From Noviluteimonas sp052115395 (GTDB lineage: Bacteria > Pseudomonadota > Gammaproteobacteria > Xanthomonadales > Xanthomonadaceae): a stretch of DNA of 64,000 nucleotides. The notes under the pieces were generated by a model. The model saw nothing but the letters and a program-made list of their open reading frames with translations. It was not told where the DNA came from and ran no database searches. A program made the translations under genes and the position numbers. How positions within the stretch are numbered: position 1 is the stretch's first letter; each line of letters begins with the position of its first letter. The DNA lies in NCBI GenBank assembly GCA_052115395.1, contig JBFRGO010000002.1. One strand, 5' to 3'. Positions 44,359 through 52,163 of the stretch are shown in pieces.

Positions 44359-44370
44359 CCGTCGCGGAGC

Positions 44371-44862
44371 TCAATCACGCAACGCGTTGCGCGCGATGAA
44401 CGCGCACGCGATGCCGATCGCCACGTGCACGACGATGCTCGCCATCGTCCACGCGGTGAAGCGGATCGGCGAAGGCCCGGCCGCCGACAGCGGCACGATC
44501 ACGAGATTCATCGCCGCGTACAGGCACAGCCCGTAGGCCGATCCCCAGCGCCAGGGGCGCCGCATGAGGGACGGCGAACGCGAGGCGACCAGCGCATAGG
44601 CGAGCACCATGCACGCGGCGATGAAGTAGTGCGCGATCACGCCGACCGCCGCGGTGCGCAGCCCGCCATCGAAACTCGCCTCGCCGTACACGCCGGCGGC
44701 GATCGACTGGAGGATGCGCACCGGCGGCACCGACGCCGCGATCGCCCACCATGTGCAGGCGAACACCAGGTCGAACGTCCCCACCGCCAACCCACCCAAC
44801 AGCACGCGGCGGAGTTGGAGGCGGGGTGGGGAAACCTGCAGGTCGGCGTACAGTCGCGTCAT
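44371..44862 (-). CDS. Four-helix membrane protein, paralogue of the 45423 gene
   Basis: The 163-residue protein has about four transmembrane helices. Shared segments with the protein at 45423-45938 are PPVRI-plus-QxIA, GSAYG with a following xxYxxxxxVIVP, and a C-terminal GIxxAxIAR motif. I do not assign a family name; it resembles small YagU/DUF1440-like membrane proteins. Its start overlaps the secreted protein gene stop (ATGA), so both are translated together. Codon use matches neighbours. Confidence 0.75.
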   Translation of the reverse strand: MTRLYADLQVSPPRLQLRRVLLGGLAVGTFDLVFACTWWAIAASVPPVRILQSIAAGVYGEASFDGGLRTAAVGVIAHYFIAACMVLAYALVASRSPSLMRRPWRWGSAYGLCLYAAMNLVIVPLSAAGPSPIRFTAWTMASIVVHVAIGIACAFIARNALRD

Positions 44863-45320
44863 TGCGTGCAGAGCGTTCCGGTGATTTCGGTGGTGACGAC
44901 CGGACCGGTCGTGCCGAAGACGAACAACTCGCCGGTGGCGCCCGCGTAACGGCCCGTGCCCGAGACGACCGCGTGGTGCGCGATCACGCGCCCCGTGCCG
45001 GTGATGCCCGCTTCGCGCATGACCAGGGTGCCGTCGCGCAATTCGTAACGGAACGGACCGCTGTAGGGCGTCCACTCGGGCGAGGTGGACGCCGGCGTGC
45101 CCACGCCGTCGGCGCGGAAATGCGATGTGCCGCGAAATCCGTGGTTGCCTTCGACTTCACCGAGGAAGCACGAGGGCTCGCCGGCATCGCATCCGGTGGT
45201 GACGCGCACCTCGGTCATGTCGGCGTGGATGGACTTGCAGTTCTCCTGCGGGCCGGCGAGGGCCGCAGGTGCGATGGCGAGTGTGCACAGCGCCACCGCG
45301 AAGGCGATTGCATGCGTCAT
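44859..45320 (-). CDS. Secreted protein, possibly allene-oxide-cyclase/dirigent-like barrel
   Basis: The 153-residue protein has a signal peptide (about 1-22, ending AALA-G). The mature domain contains TEVRVTTGCDAGEPSCFLGE with two cysteines, a final Cys near the end, and the motif VVSGTGRYAGATGELFVFGTTG. That motif is common in small beta-barrel AOC/dirigent-like and lipocalin-like secreted proteins. The ATG at 45320 is used because it starts the signal peptide. It lies between two paralogous membrane proteins, and the three genes may act as one unit. Function unknown. Confidence 0.7.
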   Translation of the reverse strand: MTHAIAFAVALCTLAIAPAALAGPQENCKSIHADMTEVRVTTGCDAGEPSCFLGEVEGNHGFRGTSHFRADGVGTPASTSPEWTPYSGPFRYELRDGTLVMREAGITGTGRVIAHHAVVSGTGRYAGATGELFVFGTTGPVVTTEITGTLCTQ

Positions 45321-45422
45321 GGCTGTCTCCGAATCCGGCGAACCGATCGCCGGTGGAACGCATGCTTGGTCTTGTGCGTGGTCCCCCGCGAGCACCGCCT
45401 GCGCGGTGCGCGAGGGAACCAA

Positions 45423-45938
45423 TCAACGTGCGTGTGCGCGTGCGATCGTGGCGCAGCCGATCCCGATGCCGGCGAACGTCGCCAGGCACGCGATCGTCCA
45501 CGACAGCGGCGCGCTGCTGGTGCGCGCGGTCGCCGCCGAGAAGTACGGCACGATCACTTCGAACAGCAGGCCATACATCGCCATGCCGTACGCACTGCCC
45601 GCGATCCACGCATGTCGATGCAGTTGCGGCCAGCGCGTGGTCAGCCACATGTAGCCGGCGACCATCGCCGCCACCGTCGCGCAATACAACAACGCGCCGG
45701 CGATCGCGGCATCGACGCCACCAGCATGCGCGGCATGCGAACCGACGACCCACGAGGCGATGCCTTGCCCGATGCGCACCGGCGGGACGCCCGCATACAG
45801 GAACCAGTACAGGGAGGCGAAGGCCAGGTCGGCCAGCGCGAATGCACTGCCGCCGAGCGCAATGGACGCCCAGGCCGGCCAGGCGCGCGGTGCTTCAGAA
45901 AGGGCCGGAGAGTGGGACCAGGCAGACCGTACGTGCAT
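45423..45938 (-). CDS. Four-helix membrane protein, paralogue of the 44371 gene
   Basis: The 171-residue protein has about four transmembrane helices and aligns by eye with the product of 44371-44862. Compare GVPPVRIGQGIASWVVGS with the other protein's PPVRILQSIAAGVYGE, and AGSAYGMAMYGLLFEVIVPYF with GSAYGLCLYAAMNLVIVPLS. The two probably arose by duplication around the secreted-protein gene. It starts 108 bp from the divergent MocR-type regulator, with repeated GATTGGC boxes between, and so may be its target. The function is unknown. Confidence 0.75.
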   Translation of the reverse strand: MHVRSAWSHSPALSEAPRAWPAWASIALGGSAFALADLAFASLYWFLYAGVPPVRIGQGIASWVVGSHAAHAGGVDAAIAGALLYCATVAAMVAGYMWLTTRWPQLHRHAWIAGSAYGMAMYGLLFEVIVPYFSAATARTSSAPLSWTIACLATFAGIGIGCATIARAHAR

Positions 45939-45957
45939 GGCGGACCTCGTGCAGGCA

Positions 45958-46040
45958 GGATTGGCCTCATCACACGCCCGTGGATTGGCACTGGCAAGGG
46001 CCAATCGACCGGGCCGGAATGGGGCCATTCCCTCCGGAGG
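45958..46040. promoter_or_regulatory. Repeated GATTGGC boxes and palindromes upstream of the MocR gene
   Basis: GGATTGGC occurs as direct repeats at 45958-45965 and 45982-45989, with an inverted GCCAATC at 46000-46006. GGAATGG/CCATTCC (46016-46031) and the palindrome CCTCCGGAGG (46031-46040), which carries the ribosome-binding site, follow. MocR/PdxR regulators commonly bind direct repeats in such divergent promoters, so this is a likely regulator site. Confidence 0.6.
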
Positions 46041-46046
46041 TCGGCC

Positions 46047-47486
46047 ATGCACCTGCAACTCGACGGACGCGGTCCCCTGCATGCGCAACTCACCCGCGCG
46101 CTGAAGACCGCCCTGGCCGGCGGCCGCCTCGGCCAGGGCAGCCGCTTGCCGCCGACCCGTGCGCTGGCCCGCGACCTCGGCCTGTCGCGCAACACCGTGC
46201 TGACCGCCTACGAACAACTGCGCGCCGAGGGATTCATGGCCGCGCGCGTGGGGTCGGGGAGTTTCGTTTCGGCGCCCTTGCTGACCGAAGCGGCGAACGA
46301 CGCGCCGCCGGCGATCGCGCCACCGCAAACCGCGTACGCGCGACGCGCACGCAACGCCGACATCCGCCGCCTGCTGCGCAACAAACCGCGCGAAGCGGTG
46401 CGCTTCTCTTTCCAGTACGGCCTGCCGCTGGTGAATCCCGCGCTGACCACCGCGTGGGCGCGCGAACTCGCGCACGCCGCGGCCTACACCGCGCCGGACT
46501 ATCCCGACCCGCAGGGCCTGCCCGCATTGCGCGAAGCGATCTGCGATTACCTCGCGCGCCGTCGTGGCGTGCAGGCGGTGCCGGACGATGTGCTCATCGT
46601 CGGCGGCACGCAGCAGGCGGTGTCGCTCGCCGCGCGCATCCTGCTCGACGCCGGCGACCTGGCGGTGGTCGAAGAACCGCAGTACTTCGCGCTGCGCAAA
46701 GTGCTGCAGATCCACGGCGCGCGCCTGCATGGCGCGGATGTCGATGAAGATGGGTTGCGCCCGGATCGATTGCCCGCCGATTCGCCGCGCATGATCTGCG
46801 TGACGCCGTCGCATCAATTCCCCGGCGGCTCGGTGTTGTCGCTGTCGCGACGGCTGGAATTGCTGCAGTACGCACGCATGCACGACAGCTGGATCTTCGA
46901 GGACGACTACGACGGCGAGTTCCGTTACGACACGCAACCGCTCGCCGCGCTGCGCTCGCTCGATCGCGATGGGCGCGTGATGTACGTCGGCACGTTCTCC
47001 AAGACCTTGTTCCCGTCCTTGCGGCTGGGATACATCGTGATGCCGCCGGCGTTGCGCGAGGATCTGGTCACCGCGAAGTGGGCGCAGGATTTCGGCAGTT
47101 CGGCGATCGAGCAGGCGGCGCTCGCGCGCTTCATGGCCGGCGGTGGATTCGAACGCCACCTGCGTCGCAGCGCGCGCACCTTGCAGGAGCGGCGCACGCT
47201 GTTGCTCGACGGATTGCGCGAAGTCGGGAAGGGGCGCCTGGAGATCGCCGATTCGCACGCCGGCATGCACGTGGTCGTGTGGTTGAAGGACAAGTCCGAC
47301 GCCGCGCTCGATGCGATCCTCGCGCACGGCCAATCGCTCGGCCTGGGCCTGTTCACGCTGCGCCCGCACTATCTGCGGCGGCCGCAGCGCGCGGGCTTGC
47401 TCATGGGCTTTTGCGGTTTGTCGGCCGCGCAGATCCGCGAAGCGATGCCTTTGTTCGAAGCGGTGCTCGACCGCGCTTACGCGTGA
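46047..47486 (+). CDS. MocR-type transcription factor (GntR domain fused to aminotransferase)
   Basis: The 479-residue protein has an N-terminal GntR winged helix (GSRLPPTRALARDLGLSRNT, then VLTAYEQLRAEGFMAA) and a fold-type-I PLP aminotransferase-like domain. The lysine that binds PLP is in TFSKTLFPSLRLGYIV, and the cofactor-contacting segment is FEDDYDGEFRY. PdxR members use PLP to control vitamin B6 genes; others control transporters or GABA/taurine genes. It faces the paralogous membrane gene across a 108-bp region rich in repeated boxes, so that cluster is its most likely target. Confidence 0.93.
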   Translation: MHLQLDGRGPLHAQLTRALKTALAGGRLGQGSRLPPTRALARDLGLSRNTVLTAYEQLRAEGFMAARVGSGSFVSAPLLTEAANDAPPAIAPPQTAYARRARNADIRRLLRNKPREAVRFSFQYGLPLVNPALTTAWARELAHAAAYTAPDYPDPQGLPALREAICDYLARRRGVQAVPDDVLIVGGTQQAVSLAARILLDAGDLAVVEEPQYFALRKVLQIHGARLHGADVDEDGLRPDRLPADSPRMICVTPSHQFPGGSVLSLSRRLELLQYARMHDSWIFEDDYDGEFRYDTQPLAALRSLDRDGRVMYVGTFSKTLFPSLRLGYIVMPPALREDLVTAKWAQDFGSSAIEQAALARFMAGGGFERHLRRSARTLQERRTLLLDGLREVGKGRLEIADSHAGMHVVVWLKDKSDAALDAILAHGQSLGLGLFTLRPHYLRRPQRAGLLMGFCGLSAAQIREAMPLFEAVLDRAYA

Positions 47487-47489
47487 AGA

Positions 47490-47903
47490 TCAGCGCGAGG
47501 CGATCGCCGCGACGAGCAGGCCGAACCCGATCCACGCCCAGTCGGCGGGCGTGTTCGCCAGATGGGTGAGCGTCCATGCGAGCGAGGGCCCGAGCTTGGT
47601 CATCGTTTCGCCGAAGCCGAGCCCGAGCATCCCCGACAGATGCGCCGAAACGATGCCCCATTGCGCGAGCACGATGGCCAGGGCGGTCGCGGCCACGCCG
47701 GTGCCCGTGCGCACCCAGCCACGCGGCTCTCGCCCGAGGCGAAGCAGCCAGGCCGCGTCGAGCGCGGCGATCACCGCCATCCAGCCGCATTGCGAGGACG
47801 TGAACATCGCCGCGGCGACCCAGGCCGCCGCGACCCCGGTGCTGCCGACCAGGGCGAGCGCGGCCCCCATCCATGGAGAATGTTGCGTTTCCTGTGGCGC
47901 CAT
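47490..47903 (-). CDS. Small multipass membrane protein, function unknown
   Basis: The 137-residue protein has four hydrophobic helices (for example ALALVGSTGVAAAWVAAAMF, AATALAIVLAQWGIV and WAWIGFGLLVAAIAS). No family is recognised. The ATG at 47903 is supported by a GGGGAG ribosome-binding site; longer upstream frames would begin inside sufT. It converges on the MocR-type gene, ending 3 bp away, and is divergent from sufT. Confidence 0.7.
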   Translation of the reverse strand: MAPQETQHSPWMGAALALVGSTGVAAAWVAAAMFTSSQCGWMAVIAALDAAWLLRLGREPRGWVRTGTGVAATALAIVLAQWGIVSAHLSGMLGLGFGETMTKLGPSLAWTLTHLANTPADWAWIGFGLLVAAIASR

Positions 47904-47997
47904 CGGGCTCCCCTGCGTGATCGCACAGCATACCGGCCGCGCAGGGCCTAGAATGCACGGCCTTGCGGCGCACGCCGCACGCCCCCACTTGTATCGC

Positions 47998-48549
47998 ATG
48001 TATTCCCGCAGCAGCGAACCCGTCCGCTTCGAGCGCGATTGCGCCGTCGTCCTCGTGCCGCAAGGTGAAGAAGTCACCTTGCCCGCGGGCAGCATCGGTT
48101 ACATCACGCAGGCGCTCGGTGGCAGCTACACCGTTTTCGTCGAAGGCAATCTGTTCCGCGTGGCGGGCCGGGATGCCGACGCGATCGGCAAGGAGCCGCC
48201 CGAACCGCTCGAACTGTCCGCCGGTGCCTCCGACGATGAAGTCGAGAAACTGGTGTGGAAGCAATTGCGCACGTGCTTCGACCCCGAGATCCCGATCAAC
48301 GTCGTCGACCTGGGCCTGGTGTACGAAGCGACGGTGAAGCCGCGCGAGGACGGCACGCGCGAAGTCGCCATCCGCATGACGCTCACCGCGCCCGCGTGCG
48401 GCATGGGCGACATCCTCGTCGACGATGTGCGCAGCAAGCTGGAAATGATTCCGACGGTGACCGAGGCGGACGTCGAATTGGTCTTCGACCCGCCGTGGAA
48501 CCGGATGATGATGTCCGAGGCGGCGCGCCTCGAGACGGGCATGCTGTAA
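47998..48549 (+). CDS. sufT: Putative Fe-S cluster assembly protein SufT
   Basis: SufT is a MIP18/DUF59-family protein that supports Fe-S cluster maturation of client enzymes. The 183-residue form has an N-terminal extension with a beta-rich region (LVPQGEEVTLPAGSIGYITQ) and a MIP18 domain with FDPEIPINVVDLGLVYEA and MTLTAPACGMGDILVDDV, including the conserved cysteine. A TAGAAT -10-like box lies at 47949-47954. No other suf or isc genes are adjacent. It stands alone between divergent and convergent neighbours. Confidence 0.93.
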   Translation: MYSRSSEPVRFERDCAVVLVPQGEEVTLPAGSIGYITQALGGSYTVFVEGNLFRVAGRDADAIGKEPPEPLELSAGASDDEVEKLVWKQLRTCFDPEIPINVVDLGLVYEATVKPREDGTREVAIRMTLTAPACGMGDILVDDVRSKLEMIPTVTEADVELVFDPPWNRMMMSEAARLETGML

Positions 48550-48555
48550 CGCCCG

Positions 48556-49041
48556 TCAGATATCTTCGAACTTGTTCGCCGCGACGTTCTTGCGCACCTT
48601 GTGGATGTCCCACACGCGGCCGTTCATCGCGATGTAGACGCCCGGCGGCAGGCATTGCACCGCACCCACCGCGGTGCCCACGTTGAATTCGGCATCCGAG
48701 CCGCGGAAGCGCGCGGGGCTCAGCGCGCCCGTCAGCACGATGGTGCGATCGGTCAGCGATTCGAGCACCTGCGCGGTTTCGACCATCGTGTCGGTGCCGT
48801 GCGTGACCAGCACGTGCTTCGCCGGTTGCGCGGCGATCGTCGCGCGGATCAACTCGCGGTCTTCCTGCGAGATGTGCAGCGAATCCTTGCGGATGATCGG
48901 GATCACGTTGAACTGGAACGCGACGCCGAGCTCGCGCAGGATGCCGCCGATCTGCGGCTCGCCGATCTGGTAATCCGACTTGTCGTCGAAGTAGATCTTG
49001 TCGATCGTGCCGCCGGTGGTGACGATGCAGAGATGGTCCAT
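48556..49041 (-). CDS. Half-length asparaginase-like protein (N-terminal domain only)
   Basis: The 161-residue protein matches only the N-terminal half of type-I/II L-asparaginases, which are normally about 330 residues. Catalytic threonines are retained: TTGGTIDK with Thr12 and THGTDTMVET with Thr83 and Asp84. A normal stop and intact frame, plus the C-terminal sequence GVYIAMNGRVWDIHKVRKN, argue against a recent truncation. Single-domain asparaginase-like proteins occur in several proteobacteria; activity and partner are unknown. A consensus TATAAT box lies 8 nt before the ATG. Confidence 0.88.
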   Translation of the reverse strand: MDHLCIVTTGGTIDKIYFDDKSDYQIGEPQIGGILRELGVAFQFNVIPIIRKDSLHISQEDRELIRATIAAQPAKHVLVTHGTDTMVETAQVLESLTDRTIVLTGALSPARFRGSDAEFNVGTAVGAVQCLPPGVYIAMNGRVWDIHKVRKNVAANKFEDI

Positions 49042-49049
49042 GGGCGGCG

Positions 49050-49055
49050 ATTATA
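49050..49055 (-). promoter_or_regulatory. Consensus -10 box 8 nt before the asparaginase-like ATG
   Basis: TATAAT on the minus strand ends 8 nt before the ATG, with only CGCCGCCC between and so no Shine-Dalgarno sequence. It suggests a leaderless transcript. The upstream DUF2069 gene ends at 49061, so the promoter lies in the 19-bp gap. Confidence 0.6.
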
Positions 49056-49060
49056 AGTGT

Positions 49061-49387
49061 CTAGCGGCGTCCGCCGAAGCGCGCCTGCAACCCCGGCAGC
49101 GTGGCGCCGGCGAAGACCACGAGCGCGAGCACGATCTCGATCAGCGCCAGTTCCCGATGGTCCGGCCGCGACCAGGCCACCATCACGCCGTGCGAGAACC
49201 AGCCCAGCGAGAACAGCCCCGCCCAGAACGCCGGCTTCTGCCCGCCGTTCCAGTTCAGTGCGGCGAGCACCAGCGGCGGCCCGGCGAACCACGCCAACGC
49301 GTGCCAGCCTTCGGGCAGGAACCAGAACACGAACAGCGCGACCAGGCCGAACAGGCCGGCAAGCAACACGCGTGTGGGAAAACTCAT
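49061..49387 (-). CDS. DUF2069 family membrane protein
   Basis: The 108-residue protein has three to four hydrophobic helices and the DUF2069 pattern LPEGWHALAWFAGPPLVLAALN followed by KPAFWAGLFSLGWFSHGVMVAW. Function is unknown; in many gammaproteobacteria it accompanies wrbA. Here its start overlaps the wrbA stop (ATGA), so it is coupled to it. It ends 19 bp before the asparaginase-like gene. Confidence 0.88.
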   Translation of the reverse strand: MSFPTRVLLAGLFGLVALFVFWFLPEGWHALAWFAGPPLVLAALNWNGGQKPAFWAGLFSLGWFSHGVMVAWSRPDHRELALIEIVLALVVFAGATLPGLQARFGGRR

Positions 49388-49989
49388 GCCGCGCTCCCGT
49401 CGAACAATTTCCGCGCCAGTTCCGCCACGCGCCGACCGAGTGCGCGCGCCAGTTGCGCTTCCTCGTCGCTGGGGCGGGGATCGTCCTGCATGCCGGCATG
49501 ATGGCTCGCGCCGTAGGGCGTGCCGCCGGTGCGCGTGGAATTCAGCCCCGGCTCGGTGTACGGCAGACCGGTGATCACGCAACCGTGGTGCAGCAAGGGC
49601 AACATCATCGAGAGCAGGGTGGCCTCCTGTCCGCCGTGCAGCGTGGCGGTGGAGGTGAAGACCGCCGCGGGTTTTCCGACCAGCGTGCCGCTCGCCCATT
49701 CGGCGCCCAGGCCATCGATGAAATGCTTCAACGGCGCGGCCATGATCCCGAAACGCGTCGGGCTGCCCAAGATCAGGCCCGCGCATTGCGCGAGGTCGTT
49801 GCGATGCACGTAGGGCGCGCCCTCGTCGGGCTCCGGAGGCGCCGCGACTTCGGTCACCGGCGCCACAGGCGGCACGCAACGCAGCCGCGCGGCCATGCCG
49901 TCGACTTCCTCGACCCCGCGCGCGACCTGTCGCGCAAGCCGCGCGACAGAGCCGCCACGGCTGTAATACAGCACCAGCACTTCGGGCAT
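49384..49989 (-). CDS. wrbA: NAD(P)H:quinone oxidoreductase, WrbA type
   Basis: WrbA is an FMN protein that reduces quinones by two electrons, protecting against redox cycling. The 201-residue protein has the flavodoxin FMN-phosphate loop VLVLYYSRGGSVARLA, GSPTRFGIMAAPLKHFID, and the WrbA-specific FTSTATLHGGQEATLLS and GLPYTEPGLNSTRTGGTPYGA. A GGAGG ribosome-binding site precedes the ATG at 49989. It is coupled to the DUF2069 gene and divergent from yihY. Confidence 0.95.
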   Translation of the reverse strand: MPEVLVLYYSRGGSVARLARQVARGVEEVDGMAARLRCVPPVAPVTEVAAPPEPDEGAPYVHRNDLAQCAGLILGSPTRFGIMAAPLKHFIDGLGAEWASGTLVGKPAAVFTSTATLHGGQEATLLSMMLPLLHHGCVITGLPYTEPGLNSTRTGGTPYGASHHAGMQDDPRPSDEEAQLARALGRRVAELARKLFDGSAA

Positions 49990-50028
49990 CGGACCACCTC
50001 CGTTGCGCAGGATAGCCGAGCGGTGGGG

Positions 50029-50034
50029 TAGGCT
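50029..50034 (+). promoter_or_regulatory. -10-like hexamer 7 nt before the yihY-family ATG
   Basis: TAGGCT ends 7 nt before the ATG at 50042, and the interval TCGGCGG contains no good ribosome-binding site. It belongs to the leaderless-type group described in the findings. Confidence 0.4.
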
Positions 50035-50041
50035 TCGGCGG

Positions 50042-51307
50042 ATGGAGCCCCTGGACACCGTTTATCGCTGGACCGGATACCTGCGCGACCGCCATCGCCT
50101 GGGCACGTTCTTCCGTTTCCTCTGGAACCGGTTCATGGGCGACAACCTGTTCCAGGCCGCGGGCGCGCTGTCGTATACGACGGTATTCGCGCTGGTGCCG
50201 CTGTTCGTCGTGGGCTTCGGCGTGTTGTCGGCCTTCCCGGTGTTCGACTTGTGGCGCGATCGCCTGGTCGACTACATCTTCTCGAACTTCGTGCCGAGCT
50301 CGGCGCGCGCGGTGGAAGCCTACCTGCGCCAGTTCTCCGCGAACGCGGGGCAACTCACCGCGGCGGGCATCGTGGCCCTGGTCGTCTCCTTGCTGATCAC
50401 CTTGAACAGCGTGGAGATGACCTTCAACCAGATCTGGCGCGTGCCGACGGCGCGGCCGAAGTTCGCGCGCTTTTTGGTGTACTGGACGGTGTTCACGCTC
50501 GGCGCGCTGGTGGCGGCGACGAGCCTGGCGTTGTCCTCGCGTTTCTTCGCGATGGCGATGTTCGAAACGCAGGCGGGCCAGTGGCTGGAACAAGTGCTCG
50601 TGCGCGCCACGCCCTTCGTCATCGAACTGCTGGCCTTCGCCACCGTGTTCAAGGTGGTGCCGCATCGCACCGTGTTGTGGCGGCATGCGTTCGCGGGCGC
50701 GTTCCTCGCGGCGGTGTTGTTCGAAGGCGTGAAGTTGTGGCTCGGCGTGTTCATCGGCAACTTCAGCAGCTACGGCAAGGTGTACGGCACGCTCGCGTTC
50801 CTGCCGATCTTCCTGGTGTGGATCTATTTGGGGTGGACGTCGATCCTGCTGGGCGCTTCGTTCGCCGCGTCGATGTCCTCGTTCCGCTACCAGCCGGCCT
50901 CCATGCGCCTGCCGGTCGGATACGAGATGTACGGATTGCTGCGCATGCTCGGCCGTTTCCACGCGGCGCGCGCGCAGGGCAAGGGCCTGCACAGCCAGGA
51001 AATCCAGGCGCTCGAACCGGTGCTCACCGATTCGATGGTGCAGGAGATGCTCGGCCAGTTGTGCCTGATCGGCTTGATCAGCCGCGCCGAGAGCGGCGAG
51101 TGGCTGCTGGCGCGCGATCTCGACGATCTGACGATGGGCGAACTTTACGAGGCCTGCCAACTCCGGATTCCCGTGGCCGAAGCGCATGTTCCGATGCGCG
51201 AGGATGCGCTGGGCCAGCGCGCGTACCATACGCTCGACGAGCTGCGGCTCCCGCTGCGCGACCTGTTGAAGAAGAAGGTGTCTTCGATCTATGACTCACC
51301 GAAATAA
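50042..51307 (+). CDS. YihY/BrkB family inner-membrane protein
   Basis: The 421-residue protein has six transmembrane helices in the first 290 residues, with the family pattern NLFQAAGALSYTTVFALVPL and VYGTLAFLPIFLVWIYLGW. The C-terminal about 130 residues are cytosolic and helical, probably a winged-helix-like domain. The family was once called ribonuclease BN, but that activity belongs to RbnZ; its real function is unknown. It overlaps the TlpA-like gene by 17 bp. Confidence 0.92.
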   Translation: MEPLDTVYRWTGYLRDRHRLGTFFRFLWNRFMGDNLFQAAGALSYTTVFALVPLFVVGFGVLSAFPVFDLWRDRLVDYIFSNFVPSSARAVEAYLRQFSANAGQLTAAGIVALVVSLLITLNSVEMTFNQIWRVPTARPKFARFLVYWTVFTLGALVAATSLALSSRFFAMAMFETQAGQWLEQVLVRATPFVIELLAFATVFKVVPHRTVLWRHAFAGAFLAAVLFEGVKLWLGVFIGNFSSYGKVYGTLAFLPIFLVWIYLGWTSILLGASFAASMSSFRYQPASMRLPVGYEMYGLLRMLGRFHAARAQGKGLHSQEIQALEPVLTDSMVQEMLGQLCLIGLISRAESGEWLLARDLDDLTMGELYEACQLRIPVAEAHVPMREDALGQRAYHTLDELRLPLRDLLKKKVSSIYDSPK

Positions 51308-51884
51308 ATGCGCGGCGCTCGCCGTCGCGATCGCGATGCTGGCCGCCTGCAAGCAGCCCGCCGCGCCCGAGCCGGCCACCGCGAAGCCGGCCACGGTCGC
51401 CGCACCCGCCACCACCGCGGCGCCCGCAGCGGCCTCGCCGCAGGTCGCCACGACGAAAGACGTGCCGACCTTGTCGATCGCCACCGTCGACGGCAAGCAG
51501 TTCGACCTGGCGGCGCATCGCGGCAAGTGGGTCGTCGTGAACTTCTGGGCCACGTGGTGCAACCCGTGCCTGAAGGAAATGCCGGCGCTCTCCGCGCTCG
51601 ACACGATGCGCGAATACATCGAAGTCGTCGGCCTGGCCTACGAAGACACCACGCCGGCGCAGATGCAGGCCTTCCTGAAGAAGCACCCGGTGTCCTACGC
51701 GATCGCGCTGGTCGACGTGTACAACCCGCCGAAGGATTTCGAAACGCCGGCCGGTTTGCCGATGACTTATCTCATCGCGCCCGACGGCAAGGTCGCCAAG
51801 CGCTTCATCGGCCCGGTGGAACCGCACGACATCGAGTCGGCCATCGTCGCCAACGGCGGCCCGCAGCCGCCGAAGGGTGCGTGA
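51291..51884 (+). CDS. TlpA-family thiol-disulfide oxidoreductase lipoprotein
   Basis: The 197-residue protein has a lipobox with Cys20 (LAAC), an Ala/Pro/Thr-rich linker (about 22-55) and a thioredoxin-fold domain with WCNPC at residues 89-93 (Cys90, Cys93) and a cis-Pro in AGLPMTYLI. It should reduce or isomerise disulfides at the periplasmic face, as in cytochrome c maturation or stress repair. It starts inside the yihY-family gene and acylphosphatase follows 1 bp after its stop. Confidence 0.93.
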   Translation: MTHRNKCAALAVAIAMLAACKQPAAPEPATAKPATVAAPATTAAPAAASPQVATTKDVPTLSIATVDGKQFDLAAHRGKWVVVNFWATWCNPCLKEMPALSALDTMREYIEVVGLAYEDTTPAQMQAFLKKHPVSYAIALVDVYNPPKDFETPAGLPMTYLIAPDGKVAKRFIGPVEPHDIESAIVANGGPQPPKGA

Positions 51885-51885
51885 A

Positions 51886-52155
51886 ATGACCGCCGCGCGC
51901 TTCTTCGTCGAAGGGCGCGTGCAGGGCGTGTTCTTTCGTGCGTCGGCGCGGGAGCAGGCGCAGGCCCTCGGCCTGCGCGGCTACGCGCGCAACCTGCACG
52001 ACGGCCGCGTGGAGGTGCTCGCGGTCGGCGACGTGCAGGCGGTCGAGCGCCTGGAACAGTGGTTGAAACACGGGCCGCCGGCGGCGCACGTCGAACGCCT
52101 GGAACGCATCGCTGCCGACGAAGGCGAAGCGGGGCCGGAGTTCGACACGGCCTGA
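51886..52155 (+). CDS. acyP: Acylphosphatase
   Basis: This 89-residue enzyme hydrolyses acyl phosphates. The family signature VEGRVQGVFFRASAREQA carries the catalytic Arg, and the second motif GYARNLHDGRVEV carries the catalytic Asn. The ATG at 51886 sits one base after the TlpA-like stop; the in-frame start at 51877 would overlap it. The gene is small but the motifs are diagnostic. It converges with ppk2. Confidence 0.95.
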   Translation: MTAARFFVEGRVQGVFFRASAREQAQALGLRGYARNLHDGRVEVLAVGDVQAVERLEQWLKHGPPAAHVERLERIAADEGEAGPEFDTA

Positions 52156-52163
52156 GGCCGGCG

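Noticed and set aside
48556..49041. Frameshifted full-length asparaginase gene
   Set aside because: No C-terminal asparaginase motifs were seen in other frames downstream; sufT converges 6 bp away, so there is no room for a lost domain.
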